Assembly: GCA_947471745.1 (NCBI GenBank)
Contig: CANJKZ010000088.1
Span: forward strand, 1,300,001-1,364,000
Direction of reading: 5' to 3'
DNA: 64,000 nucleotides
From: Closterium sp. Naga37s-1
Lineage: Eukaryota; Streptophyta; Zygnematophyceae; Desmidiales; Closteriaceae
Notes under the pieces: model-generated
Told to the model about the DNA's origin: nothing
Seen by the model: only the letters and a program-made list of their open reading frames with translations
Databases searched by the model: none
Program-made: the position numbers and the translations under genes
In this document: positions 54,901-64,000 of the stretch, in pieces
How positions within the stretch are numbered: position 1 is the first letter of the stretch
Layout: each line of letters starts with the position of its first letter

Positions 54901-57900
54901 GTGGGGGAGGGTATGGGGGTGGCGGGTGTGTGGCATCCCCTGCTCCTCCTCCTACTCCGTCTCCCACTGCTGCAGCTGCCGCTGAGGGGGGTGGGTGTGT
55001 GTGAGTCGACGAAGTGGTGCTAGGGGGTGGAGTGTGAGTGAACCTAGGGGTGCAGCAGGGGGTGTGTGAATGGGGGGTGCGGCAGTAGAGGGAGGTTGGG
55101 TGGAGGTAGCCGTCGTGTTGCTAGCAGTGCCAGTAGTCCGGAGGTGCGCTTCCGGTAGCCCAGTGATGCCGCTGCGCCAGTCGCCCGTGGGTCCGTTGCT
55201 CCTGCCGCTCGTCTTAGCCGCGGAGCCAGTTACTCCTGTAGTCCGGAGGTGCGCCTCCGGTAGCCACAGTGCGCGCCGCTCCTGTTGCCCGTGTGTCTGC
55301 AGCTTCCGCCGTTGCCTCCTCTCTCCTCTCCTATTAGTCCAGCCTCCTCCTCCTCACTTGCCCTCTGTGATAGCCTCTAGCTTTGCTTATTTATTGTGAA
55401 CTTTAAACTGTTACTTCTTGTACTTGTGCTCAGAATGTGTGGTGACATTGTGATCCATCCTGAGCTTGCTTTGCTTTGCTTCTTGTGCTGATCATACCCC
55501 ACTTTGACTATGGGGGTGTGTCAGAATATCATGTTTCTCTAGTCTGCAGTGGGGTACTCCATAGTGAGTACAACCCTGTTAGGTTTCCTATATGTACTCA
55601 ATTGCTTTCTAGTGCATTCATTCCTTCTCAATATTCTCACACCGTCCTCCAAGCACGAGCCCCATGCCCGATGTACTGCACAAGTAGCGCAACACCCTCT
55701 TAGCAGCCTCCCAGTGCTCTGGTCTGTATCTCCCGGGCGCAACATAGCATGCCAGGATGCTAAGAGGGTAGGTAAGGTCAGGTCGAGTGCAGGTCATCAG
55801 GTACATGAGGCAGCCCACAAGCTCTGGATACGGGCCACTCGGCTCTACGGACTCGTCCGAAAGTGGAGCTGAGAGCGAGTGACCGGTAGGCAGAGGAGTG
55901 GACGGTGGCAAAGAGTACCGGAAGCCAAAGCGCTGAAGGACCTGGTGCACCATGTGTGACTGAGTCAAGGTGATGGTGCGCCGTGCTCTGTCCCAGGTGA
56001 TCTGCAAGCCAAGATAGCTGCGCAGCTCACCCAGGTCAGTGCAGGTGTGTCTCTTCTGCAGCTCCGACTTCACAAGGGCCAGTGCCTCAGTGTCAGCAGT
56101 GGCAAAGACTAAGTCGTCGACGTACACGAGGACGTAGAACGGCGGCAGCGAAGTGTCGGTGCGTAGAAACAGCGACGAGTCAGCAGTCAAAGGAGCAAAC
56201 CCAAGAGCCGCAAGCGTCGTCCTCAGTGTGTCGTGCCACTTGCGAGGCGCCTGGCGGAGACCGTAGACTGGCAGCCAGAGGCTCCACTGGGTACCTGCAG
56301 GAAACGACCCAGTGAAGCCAGGTGGGCGGCGCAGCCAGATCTCCTCGTGCAGGATGCCCTGTAAGAAAGGTGTGCTGAAGTCAAGAGAGTGTAACTCGTA
56401 GTCACGCTAAGCGGCAACGTGCAGCAGAACCCAAAGAGTGGTCATCTTCGGGGTAGGGGAGAAGGTCTGGAAGAAGTCAACTCCCTGTCGCTGACTGAAG
56501 CCTCGTGCAACGTAACGAGCCTTGAAGACAGGCGGAGAACCCGGCGGCCGCTTCACCCTGAAAATCCACATGCCATCGACTATGTTCGTGCCAGGAGGGG
56601 GAATTGCGTCGACGTAGGTGCCTGTGGACTTCCATGATGCCATCTCTGCGTCCATGGCTATTTGCCACTGAGAAGAGTGGGGACCTGTAATCGCCTTTGT
56701 GTAAGAGCGCGGGGTCGGGATGTCTGGTGCATCCAGGTCTCCCTCAGGTGGAAGCACCATGGCCACGAGATGAGGTACATCAGCTGCAAGACACTCAAAT
56801 TTCCTCCTGCCTCTCCTCAAGGACGTCCGTGCCAAGAGCACACTCACCCTCGACGGACGGAGGATTGTCAGACTCAGACTCAGCAACAAGACTAGCGACG
56901 TAGTCAAGACAACAGGCGGCAGCAAAGTCAACAAGCTCAGCAACTAGGGCAGACGCAGTAGCGGACTCAAAAGAAGGGTCAGTGACAACAGTGGCTAGAA
57001 GACGTGTGACAGTAGGACTGGCAGCACAAACTAAGTCAGACTCAGGGTCCGGACCGTCAGCAAGAGAGGACGCAGGAGGAGACAGCAGGGGAAATCACAG
57101 TGGAACAGAGGAAGGACGAAGTGCCATAATGTGAGTGCCGGGGACAGGAGGAGGACGCGGACGAGGACCACTGCGAACAGCGCGAACAGGCAAGGCAGGA
57201 CAAGACTCAGGCTCACGATGCTCTGTAAGAGAGTCTGTCTGCTCAGCATAAGGAGAAGGAGCAGGCAGTGGGGAGTCTGGCTGTAACTGTGGCAGTGACT
57301 GGTGAGGCGGTGGACACAGCAAGCTAGGAGTAAGGCAAGTAGAAGACGAGAGACTAAGAACCTAACGAAGGACCGAGTCAGGTGGCGGCAGAGACGACGG
57401 AGGCGGCAGAACGAAAAATGGTCACCGCTGCACAGTGCATCCAGCACCAGTACCGCCAGCTCCAACACCCCCAGCGCTAGCACCTCCAGCTCTAGTGTCT
57501 CCAGCTCCAGCGCCTCCAGCTCCAGGGTCTACAGCTCCAGTGCCTCCAGCTCCAGCGCCTCTAGCTCCAGAGCCTCCAGCTCCAGCGCCTCCAGCTCCAG
57601 CATCTCCAACTCCAGGGTCTCCAGCTCCAGCGCCTCCAGCGCCAGTGCCTCCACCTCCAGGGTCTCCAGCTCTAGCGCCTCCAGCGCCAGGGTCTCCAGC
57701 TTCAGTGCCTCCAGCACCACCAGCTCTGGCAGCTCCAGCACCTCTAGTACAAGCACCTCCAGGACCAGAAGCTCTAGCACCTTCGGGACCTCCAGCTCCA
57801 GCAGTAACTCCAGCACCTCCAGGACTAGTAGCTCCAGCTCCTCCAGCTCCAGTGCCTTTAGCGGCAAGGCCTCCAGCTCCAGGGTCTCCAGCTCCAGCTC

Positions 57901-59403
57901 CTCCAGCTCCAGCGCCTCCAGCGCCAGTGCCTCCAGATCCAGCAGTAAATCCAGCACCTCCAGGACTAGTAGCTCCAGCTCCTGTGCCTCCAGCGGCAGG
58001 GCCTCAAGCTCCTGTAGCGCCACTCCTAAGGCGTGTGCGCTGAGCAAACCACTCGCGCAGCTGCTGCGGTGAGAGAGGCTCCCGCCGGTAAGACAGTCGT
58101 GGCAAGGCACCCGCAGGACCTCCAGCAGACGCAGTAACCCTAGGATCAGCACCCCCAGACCTAAGCAGCTCTAGCCAGCGGGGGCGCTCAGCCTTGTCGC
58201 CAAACTCTGCGCGCCAAGCGTCGTCAAGGCGGGAGAAGCAGCAGTGCTGTGTGTGAAACTTCCCGCATGTCTGACCAGCGCGGTCACCTGTACGTATGAC
58301 ATACGGGCAGCGAACACTACCCCCAGACGCCCCACGCTGAGCAAACCACTCACAAAGCTGCTGGGGCGTAGGTGTCTCGCTCCAACGCTGCTGGTGCTGC
58401 CTCTGGCCACCGCCAGAATCTCCCCTCTGAACAGCTCCACCCCGACCGCCACCACTACCGCCGCCACAACTCCCACTGCCGCCACCACCGCCACCACCAC
58501 TCCCACTGCTGCCACCGCCGCCGCCACCGAAGCCCCCACTCCTGCCACCACTCCCACCGCCACCTCCGCCACCTCCACCGCCTCCACCGCCTCCTCCACC
58601 GCCACCCCTGCTGCCACCGCCACCACTCTTGCCACCCTTGCCCTTGCCGCTGCGGCGCTTCCCACTAAGAGCAGAAGCAGCCCCGACGTCCTTAGTACCA
58701 AGGATGTCAACAGCAGCAGAAGAAGCGTAGGAGGGGGCAAGTGGGGAGGGGGAACACCCCTCAAAGGAGGGTGTGCGAGGAGTGCCACGAGCAGCACCTA
58801 GAGCGACTACGCTAGTCTCAGCTGCAAGGAGGTGCTTCTCGAGCAGGTCGACACTGAGGTCCGTGGGGTCAAGTGCGAGAGAGTAGTCCCTGACAGTGAG
58901 AAGAGAGTCAGGGAGGCGGGTGACTATAATGTAGAGAGTGATGTATATCGAGGGCGGGCTCTTGTCTAGGAACTCGGCTGTGAGGGCAGCGCGGTAGCGA
59001 ATGTCGCTAGTGCGAAGGTGGGTGATGAGGTCCTCGACTGTGGCAAAGGCTTACAGCTCGGTAAAAAGGTAGGGAGTATAAGGTGGCCGAGAGCAGCAGC
59101 GGCAGGGGAAGAGTAACGAGCGACTACAGCGTCGTACAGGTGCTAACCAAAGTGAGCGCGTTCGGCTAACGGCAGGTGGTTGCGAACGGCTAAGCGAGCA
59201 GCAGCGTCACGGGTAAGCCAGTGTGAGCGAGTTGCACTGTCAGCTGTGTCGGGAGGTGCGAGAGAGGCTCCAAACGTGTGGTCAAACAATGAAACGCTGT
59301 CTCTAGAATCGCTCAGTAGGTACAGCTGTAAGTCGTTGAGCCACGTATCGAACTGGATCGGACGGCCCTCATGATCGAAGGTGAGAACACTGAGAGAAGC
59401 CAT

Positions 59404-60303
59404 AGTGGGCAGAGCAGGGTGGCGCGCGACCAGCAGGGCAACACGCAGGCAGGGCGGCGCGCGAGCACTAGGGAAGCGCGCAGGGCAGGGCGAGGCAGCG
59501 CACGGCTAGGGAAGAGCGGCGCGCGGCCAGGGCAGGGCAGCGCAAATGGCAGGCCAGGGCGGCGGCCAGCAGGGTGGCGCGCGGGCAGGGCAGGACGGTG
59601 CAGCGGCCAGCACGGCGGCGCGCGGGCAGGGCAGGGTGGCGCGGTGGCCAGCAGTGCGGCGCGCGGGCAGCAGGTCAGCGCGCGGGCAGCAGGGCGGCTC
59701 GCGGGCAAGGCAGCGGCTAGCAGGGCGGCGCGCAGCAGGGTGGGCAGCAGCAGGGCGGCGCGGGCATCAGGGCGGCGCGCAGCAGGGCGGCGCAGGCAGC
59801 AGGGCGGCGGCCAGCAGGGCGGCGCGCGGGCAGGGCAGGGCGACGCGCAGGCAGGGCAGGGCGGCGTGACTGCCAGCAGTGCGGTGCGCGGGCAGGGCAG
59901 GGCGACGCGCAGGCAGAGCAGGGCGGCGCGGCGGCCAGCAGGTCGGCGTGCGGGCAGGGCAGGGCGACGCAGCGGCCAGCAGGGCGATGTGACCGGCAGG
60001 GGAGGGCGGGGCGCTACCAGCAGGGCGGCGCGACGGGCAGGGCAGGGCAGCGCGCGGCCAGCAGGGCGGCGCGACAGGCAGGGCAGGGCGGCGCGCGACT
60101 AGCAGGGCGTCGCGACAGGCAGGGCAGGGCTCTGCCTGCAGGGCGGCGCGACGGGCAGGGCAGGGCAGGGCAGCGTGCGGCCAGCAGGGCAACGCAACGG
60201 GCAGGGCAGGGCAACGCGACTAGTGGGGCAATGCTACGAGCAGGGAACTATGCGGTGGGCCCTAAAAAAAAGCGGTCTTGGAACAGGACCTGCTCTGATA
60301 ACA
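59404..60303 (-). repeat. Copia-E GC-rich leader repeat
   Basis: About 900 bases of degenerate gcagggcggcgcgcgg units (plus-strand view) between primer site and gag ATG, equivalent in place to the leaders of Copia-A and element G. Confidence 0.85.
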
Positions 60304-60434
60304 TGTCAGAATACTAAACGAGAATGAATGCATTGAGCAGAAAGTTGGTACAAGTGCTAACCCTAATTGGGTTGTACCCCTTATGGGCTACCCCACTACA
60401 ACCTACACAATATAAGTAGTATAACATTTTGACA
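60304..60434 (-). repeat. Copia-E 5' LTR
   Basis: 131 bp. Followed on the plus strand by the second cttgc. The primer-site complement gctctgataaca lies just before it. Confidence 0.92.
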
Positions 60435-60870
60435 CTTGCAGCGGCGAGTCTTTGCTGTGAAGCAAGCGGAAAAACTGGGTGGTTCTATATTCCTCTGAAA
60501 GAATGTACCCGTGATCTCCCGGTTACAAGACCCCCCCCGCATAAAAGACCCGTGGGTCTTCTATCCGGACCAGGGGTCTTTTATTATGTCAGTCCTGGAG
60601 AGGACCCGCCTTTTGACCCAATTCATTATAAGACCCCCCTTCTTCCCCAATTTCTGGTTTTTTTTTTTTTACATTCTTGCATTATTTTTTGCCACAATTA
60701 TAGCCTACACTTCATTTGTACTATACTACACTGGATCAAATTGTTAGAACCTACAATACCAACAAATTACCGCCCGCAGGCGCCTACAACCACTAGACTA
60801 CCTACTGCTGCACCTGTCTACTCCTCCTCACTGTCCTCGCCGTCCTCCTCCTCCATAGCTTCCTCCTCCT
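60435..60870. other. Flank with hairpins, possible Tigger-element end
   Basis: Contains the inverted pair ataaaagaccc / gggtcttttat around a short loop (about 60541-60585) and repeated aagacccccc motifs (60526 and about 60632). These could be the terminal region of the neighbouring DDE transposon; no boundary is provable. An acidic reading (DEEAPVKEEEAMEEEDGEDS) continues on the minus strand at about 60890-60815, one frame off the transposase. Confidence 0.45.
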
Positions 60871-61827
60871 TCACAGGTGCCTCCTCGTCCACCTCTCCTC
60901 CTCCTCCTCCTCCTCCTCCTCCTCCTCCTCCTCCTCCTCCTCCTCCTCCTCCTCCTCCTCCTCCTCCGCGGTAGTGGCGTACATGGGGTTGATCCACTCC
61001 TCAATTCCTGCCGCCGCGTGGACGTCGTCGTGCACCTCCACTTGAGCTCCATCGTGCATATGCGCGAGGATCAAGTGATCCTCGCGCCTATCGGGGGTGT
61101 TGGTGATGCCGCAGGTCTTGAACGACCGGACAATGAGGTCCTCAGGGACAGCGGTCCAGGCCGTGGCGATCCACTGGAGTTCCAACTCCGCTGACGACTT
61201 CCTGAGGTTGCCTGCAGCGGTGAACATGCACTTGAGCGTTAGAATGCGGAAAGGTAGTTGCCGGTAGAGGGGGCCAAACAAGGAGTTATGGGCTTACCGA
61301 CGGGGGTGAGGGTATTGATGCCATGATCGGCAAACCAAACGTTGTACATCTGCCAGACACTAGCCTTGAAAGAGCGATTAATGCTCACGTCCAGCGGCTG
61401 CAGAAGAGGTGTGCAGCCGCCAGAGATGATCGCTGGCGTGATGCGATGCCAGCGTAGCGTCCCCCGTACGCTGTCCATCAGATGCCCACGGTACGAGTCC
61501 AGTACGAGGAGTGTCTTGCTGCGGTTGATGCCTAGGCGGGGGTGCGTGTGAGGTAGCAGCACAGTCTGCACCCAATCCAGGACGAGGCTCGAATCCATCC
61601 AGCCACGTTCTTGCGCTGGGATTACCATGCCTCCACACAAAAACAAGGAAACAGCCAGAAGGGGGACAATCATGTACAAGTACAAACGATGTGTTTACAA
61701 GAGACAGATGCAGCAACTCACCTGGCGGGACCCTGGTGTTGGGGATGGTCTTCCGCTTGAATATCACCATCGGCGGCAGCTTCAACCCCGTCCCCGTGAC
61801 CGCCAGCATCACGGTCATGCGCTGTTT
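60871..61827 (-). pseudogene. pogo/Tigger-type (DDE_1) transposase, 5'-truncated
   Basis: Three exons on the minus strand with matching phases: 61827-61722, 61630-61298 and 61211-60871. Motifs: KQRMTVMLAVTGTGLKLPPM and KRKTIP in the first; ERGWMDSSLV, the second catalytic Asp in LLVLDSYRGHL, and GGCTPLLQPLDVSINRSFK with the third acidic residue in the second. The last exon ends in a poly-Glu tail. This is the DDE_1 domain of Tc1/pogo/jerky proteins. The DNA-binding N-terminus and first Asp are missing because an LTR fragment abuts the gene at 61828. The tail's frame probably slipped within the CTC microsatellite, since EEAPVKEEEAMEEE lies in the adjacent frame. Confidence 0.8.
60895..60967 (+). 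repeat. (CTC)n microsatellite encoding poly-Glu on the minus strand
   Basis: About 24 CTC units within the last transposase exon. Confidence 0.95.
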
Positions 61828-61877
61828 TGTCATAACATTATAGCTTTTACATTTGTGTAGGCTATTGTGGGGTAGCC
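61828..61877 (+). repeat. 50-bp copia LTR fragment
   Basis: TGTCATAACATTATAGCTTT...TGTGGGGTAGCCC resembles the first part of the Copia-A, B and E LTRs in plus orientation. It is cut off after about 50 bases, where Copia-H coding sequence in the opposite orientation begins. It marks the 5' break of the transposase gene. Confidence 0.7.
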
Positions 61878-63718
61878 CCAGGTCGATGGGTGAACGTGGC
61901 CAGGTGGCGGCCCGTTCGAGAGCAAGTGCAGTGGGTCACACGCTGACCTCCAGGGGTGAACTGGTCAACCCACACGTCCTGCAGGTCAGCTCCACTCACC
62001 AAGTTCGTAGAGAACGAGGGGAGGTGGAGTCCCGACAGCAAGCCCGACGGGGCCGCAGGACACGGTAGAACCGTGGAAGAGTGCGCAAGGACTGGGCCCC
62101 CAGAGGGGTCAGCCAGGGAGACTGCGACAGGCCGACTAAGCGGCGTGAGTGTGGTGCTGTCGCGAAAGAAGGAGCGCGAAGCACCAGAGTCAAGTGTGAA
62201 AGTGTGCAAGGCCTCAGTAGGTGCAGTACCAGAGAGAGCAGACTCACCAGCACCTGGAGCAGCAGACTCACTAGTACCTAGAGCAGCAGACTCACTAGTA
62301 CCTGGAGTAGCAGACTCACTAGCACCTAGAGCAGCAGCCTCAATGCCCGGGTCGGGCGGAACACACAGGTAACAGTCACCCTCAGCACTATCAGTCGCAG
62401 CATACATGGCAGCAAGGATAGTATCGAAATCAAGATCAAAAATAGCAACATTCTGCTTAAGCAGATCACCCCAGCGAGGGAGCTCAACAGCGTCAGGAAA
62501 CTGGGCGCACCAGGCGTCAGTCAGACGACCGAAGCAGCGCTGCGTAGTGTGTGGCAGCCCGCACGTCTCCCCACGGCGCCCGCCAGTGCGAAGAACGTAA
62601 GTGCAGGGACCAACACCCCCAGACCTCCCACGCCCAGCGTACCACTCACGAAGTTGCTGGGCCGACGGGGTCTCACGGGAACGCAACTGCTGCTGGCGCT
62701 GGCTACCACCAAAGCCTCCACGCTGCGCGGCTGCACCTCGACCAGCACCACCGCCGCCGCCACCTCCACCATCGCTGCCGCTACCTCCACCGCCGCTGCC
62801 GCTGCCTCCACCACCCCCACCGCCGCCACCGAAGCCCCCACTCCCTCCACCACCCCCACCTCCACCGCCACCCCCTCCGCCTCCTCCACCGCCTCCACCG
62901 CCGCCCCCACCGTCCCCTCCACCACCCTTGCCCCCCTTGCCCTTGCTGTTGCGGCGCCTGCCAGCAGGAGCAGACGCAGCCCCGACCTCCACAGTGCCAA
63001 CGAGGTTGACAGCAGCAGAAGAAGCAACAGAGGGGAGAAGGGGGACAAGGGAACACCCCTCAAAGAAAGGGGCGCAAGGGTCGCCGCGAGAAGCATCTAC
63101 AGCAACGATACTCTTCTCAGCTGCAGTGAGGCGCTCCTCTAGCAGGTCGACGGTGAGCTCGGTGGGGCAAAGGGAGAGAAAGTGGTCCCTGACTGAAGCA
63201 AGGGAGTCAGGGAGGCGGGTGACTAGGTAGTAAAGGGTGATGTACATGGGGGGGGGGTTCTTGGCACAACACTCAGTGGGAAGCGCAGCGCGGTAGCGGG
63301 CGTCACTAGTGTGGAGGTGAGTAATGAGGTCAGCGACTGTGGCAAAGGCGGCAAGGTCAGGGAACAGGTACGGCAGCATGAGGCGGCTGAGGGCAGCAGT
63401 GGCAGGGGAGGAGTAGCGCGCTACGACAGCGTCATAAAAAGACTTAGCAGTCTTGTACTGGCCAAAGTGCGCGCGCTCAGCAGACGGCAAGTGACTACGA
63501 ACAGCAAGGCGAGCAACTGCGTCACGAGTGGTCCACTACGAGCGATCCGTACTGTCAGCAGTGGCAGCAGGTGCAGGAGAGACACCGGACGTGTGATCGA
63601 AAAGGGACACTCCGTCCTTAGAGTCACACTGAAGAAAGAGCTGCAGGTCGTCAACCCACACGTCAAAGTCAACCGCACGCCCCTCAGCATCAAAGGTAAG
63701 AACATTAGGACTAGCCAT
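61878..63718 (-). pseudogene. Copia-H gag and partial protease, truncated
   Basis: ATG at 63718 (MASPNVLTFDAEGRAVDFDV). The frame is open except for TAG near 63536-63538, where Copia-B has a sense codon (RSQWLTRD). It then reads gag, Gly-rich spacer (about 62930-62750), zinc motif C-X13-C-X3-H-X4-C (about 62605-62535) and protease LDSGAS, ending after GRHLATFTHRPG at 61878 where the LTR fragment starts. Integrase, reverse transcriptase and RNase H are absent. It is most like Copia-B. Confidence 0.88.
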
Positions 63719-64000
63719 AGCGGCAGTAGCAGCAGTAGCAGCAGTGGCAGCAGAAGCAGCAGTAGCAGCAGGAGCAGTGCGGGCAGGGCAGTGCGGCTCA
63801 GTAGGGCGGCGCGGCTCGGCTCCTGGCGGCGCGGCGCGGAAGGGCGGCGCGGCTCGGCTGAGCGGCGCGGGTGCTTACCAAGGGCGGGTGCAGGTCAGGG
63901 CCGCAGCTGGTGGTTAGGTCAGGGCCGCGACTGGGGCGGCAGCAGGGCAGGGCCGCAACTTGGCGGCGATAGAGCAGGGCCGCGACTGGGGCGGCTGAAG
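63719..64000 (-). other. Copia-H leader, running off the window
   Basis: CAG-type triplets next to the ATG, then GC-rich ggcggcgcggctc units like other leaders of this group. Its 5' LTR is not in the window. Confidence 0.7.

Larger units (their letters stand above)
52786..55641 (+). mobile_element. Element G: non-coding LTR element (LARD-like) in Copia-E
   Basis: 2856 bp, plus strand, opposite to its host. 123-bp LTRs (52786-52908 and 55519-55641) differ at two positions. TSD ccgtc at 52781-52785 and 55642-55646. A primer-site-like TGATATAGAGCA follows the 5' LTR, and cccactttgactatgggggtg precedes the 3' LTR as in Copia-A. The interior has no gag or pol motif in any frame. Termini and leader repeat place it as a derivative of the Copia-A/B/E group, mobilised in trans. 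Confidence 0.92.
49094..59403 (-). pseudogene. Copia-E gag-pol remains, in three blocks
   Basis: Reading on the minus strand: gag from ATG 59403 (MASLSVLTFDHEGRPIQFD) with stops from about 59143; Gly-rich region about 58640-58430; zinc motif C-X13-C-X3-H-X4-C near 58290-58240; then near 58170 the sequence passes from RWLELL straight to linker sequence ending LREWFAQR, so protease and integrase are deleted. A long Ala/Pro/Gly repeat (about 58040-57430) follows, then reverse transcriptase (YVDD near 56110) with a stop near 56407, and RNase H split by G and F (52785-52619 and 49437-49094) with TAG and TGA codons. It cannot make a functional polyprotein. Confidence 0.88.
48737..60434 (-). mobile_element. 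Copia-E: old copia containing two nested LTR elements
   Basis: Minus strand. 131-bp LTRs at 60304-60434 (5') and 48737-48867 (3') differ at about six positions. The perfect TSD cttgc lies at 48732-48736 and 60435-60439. The primer site (TGTTATCAGAGC on the minus strand) adjoins 60304. The polypurine tract is the complement of cacccccat after 48867. Copia-F is inserted at 49437/52619 and element G at 52785/55642. Without them Copia-E is about 5.7 kb, and its protease-integrase region is deleted. It sits 12 bp after the last stop codon of the AT74-like gene. Confidence 0.93.

Noticed and set aside
53576..54985. Frames of 281-463 codons on both strands of element G
   Set aside because: They consist of Gly, Arg and Pro runs from poly-C and tandem repeats, with no domain, and are open in several frames at once.

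Overview
The window looks like nuclear DNA from a green-lineage eukaryote, most likely a streptophyte alga or an early-diverging plant. The reasons are GT-AG introns, a split gene whose exons match the plant AT74-type histidine-phosphatase family with a Ser/Ala/Thr-rich transit-like N-terminus, and a large load of Ty1/copia retrotransposons. I cannot name the species. About two thirds of the 64 kb is transposon. Most elements could be bounded exactly because LTR ends, tRNA-type primer sites and 5-bp target-site duplications (TSDs) are visible.

Layout. 1-9583: an intron-containing Plavaka/KDZ-type transposase gene, split in its last exon by an intact copia element (Copia-A, 1953-9237). 9866-21877: a decayed, 5'-truncated relative (Copia-B) that carries inside its gag a nearly intact copia of another family (Copia-C, 10300-16144). 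21878-24616: a 9-bp satellite and the end of a DUF971-type gene. 24622-31213: Copia-D, a family with long LTRs and a classical CCHC knuckle, in one frame broken by two TGA codons. 31219-40633: host-like DNA with a single-exon hypothetical gene, a three-copy family of a Cys-rich zinc-ribbon-like gene, and two COMT-like methyltransferase genes, one of them disrupted by a TTAA-flanked MITE.

40634-48724: a plastid-type phosphoglycerate-mutase-like (AT74) gene. One path of eight exons has matching splice phases and an open frame of 480 codons including the stop. Six of its eight exons also have whole or partial tandem copies nearby, including three alternative last exons, and its introns hold a long foldback element, an array of perfect palindromes and several minisatellites. 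48737-60434 (minus): an old copia (Copia-E), inserted 12 bp after that gene's last stop codon, which carries two younger non-autonomous LTR elements. These are Copia-F (internally deleted, identical LTRs) and element G (no coding capacity). 60435-64000: the remains of a pogo/Tigger-type DDE transposase, cut by an LTR fragment that abuts a truncated copia (Copia-H, minus) running off the window.

The most notable points are: a copia lineage (A, B, C, E, H) whose gag zinc knuckle is C-X13-C-X3/4-H-X4-C in place of CX2CX4HX4C; GC-rich or CAG-rich tandem repeats between primer site and gag in five elements; the datable three-level nest in Copia-E; the exon-by-exon duplication of the AT74-like gene; and a Plavaka transposase, a group best known from fungi, in a plant-type genome.
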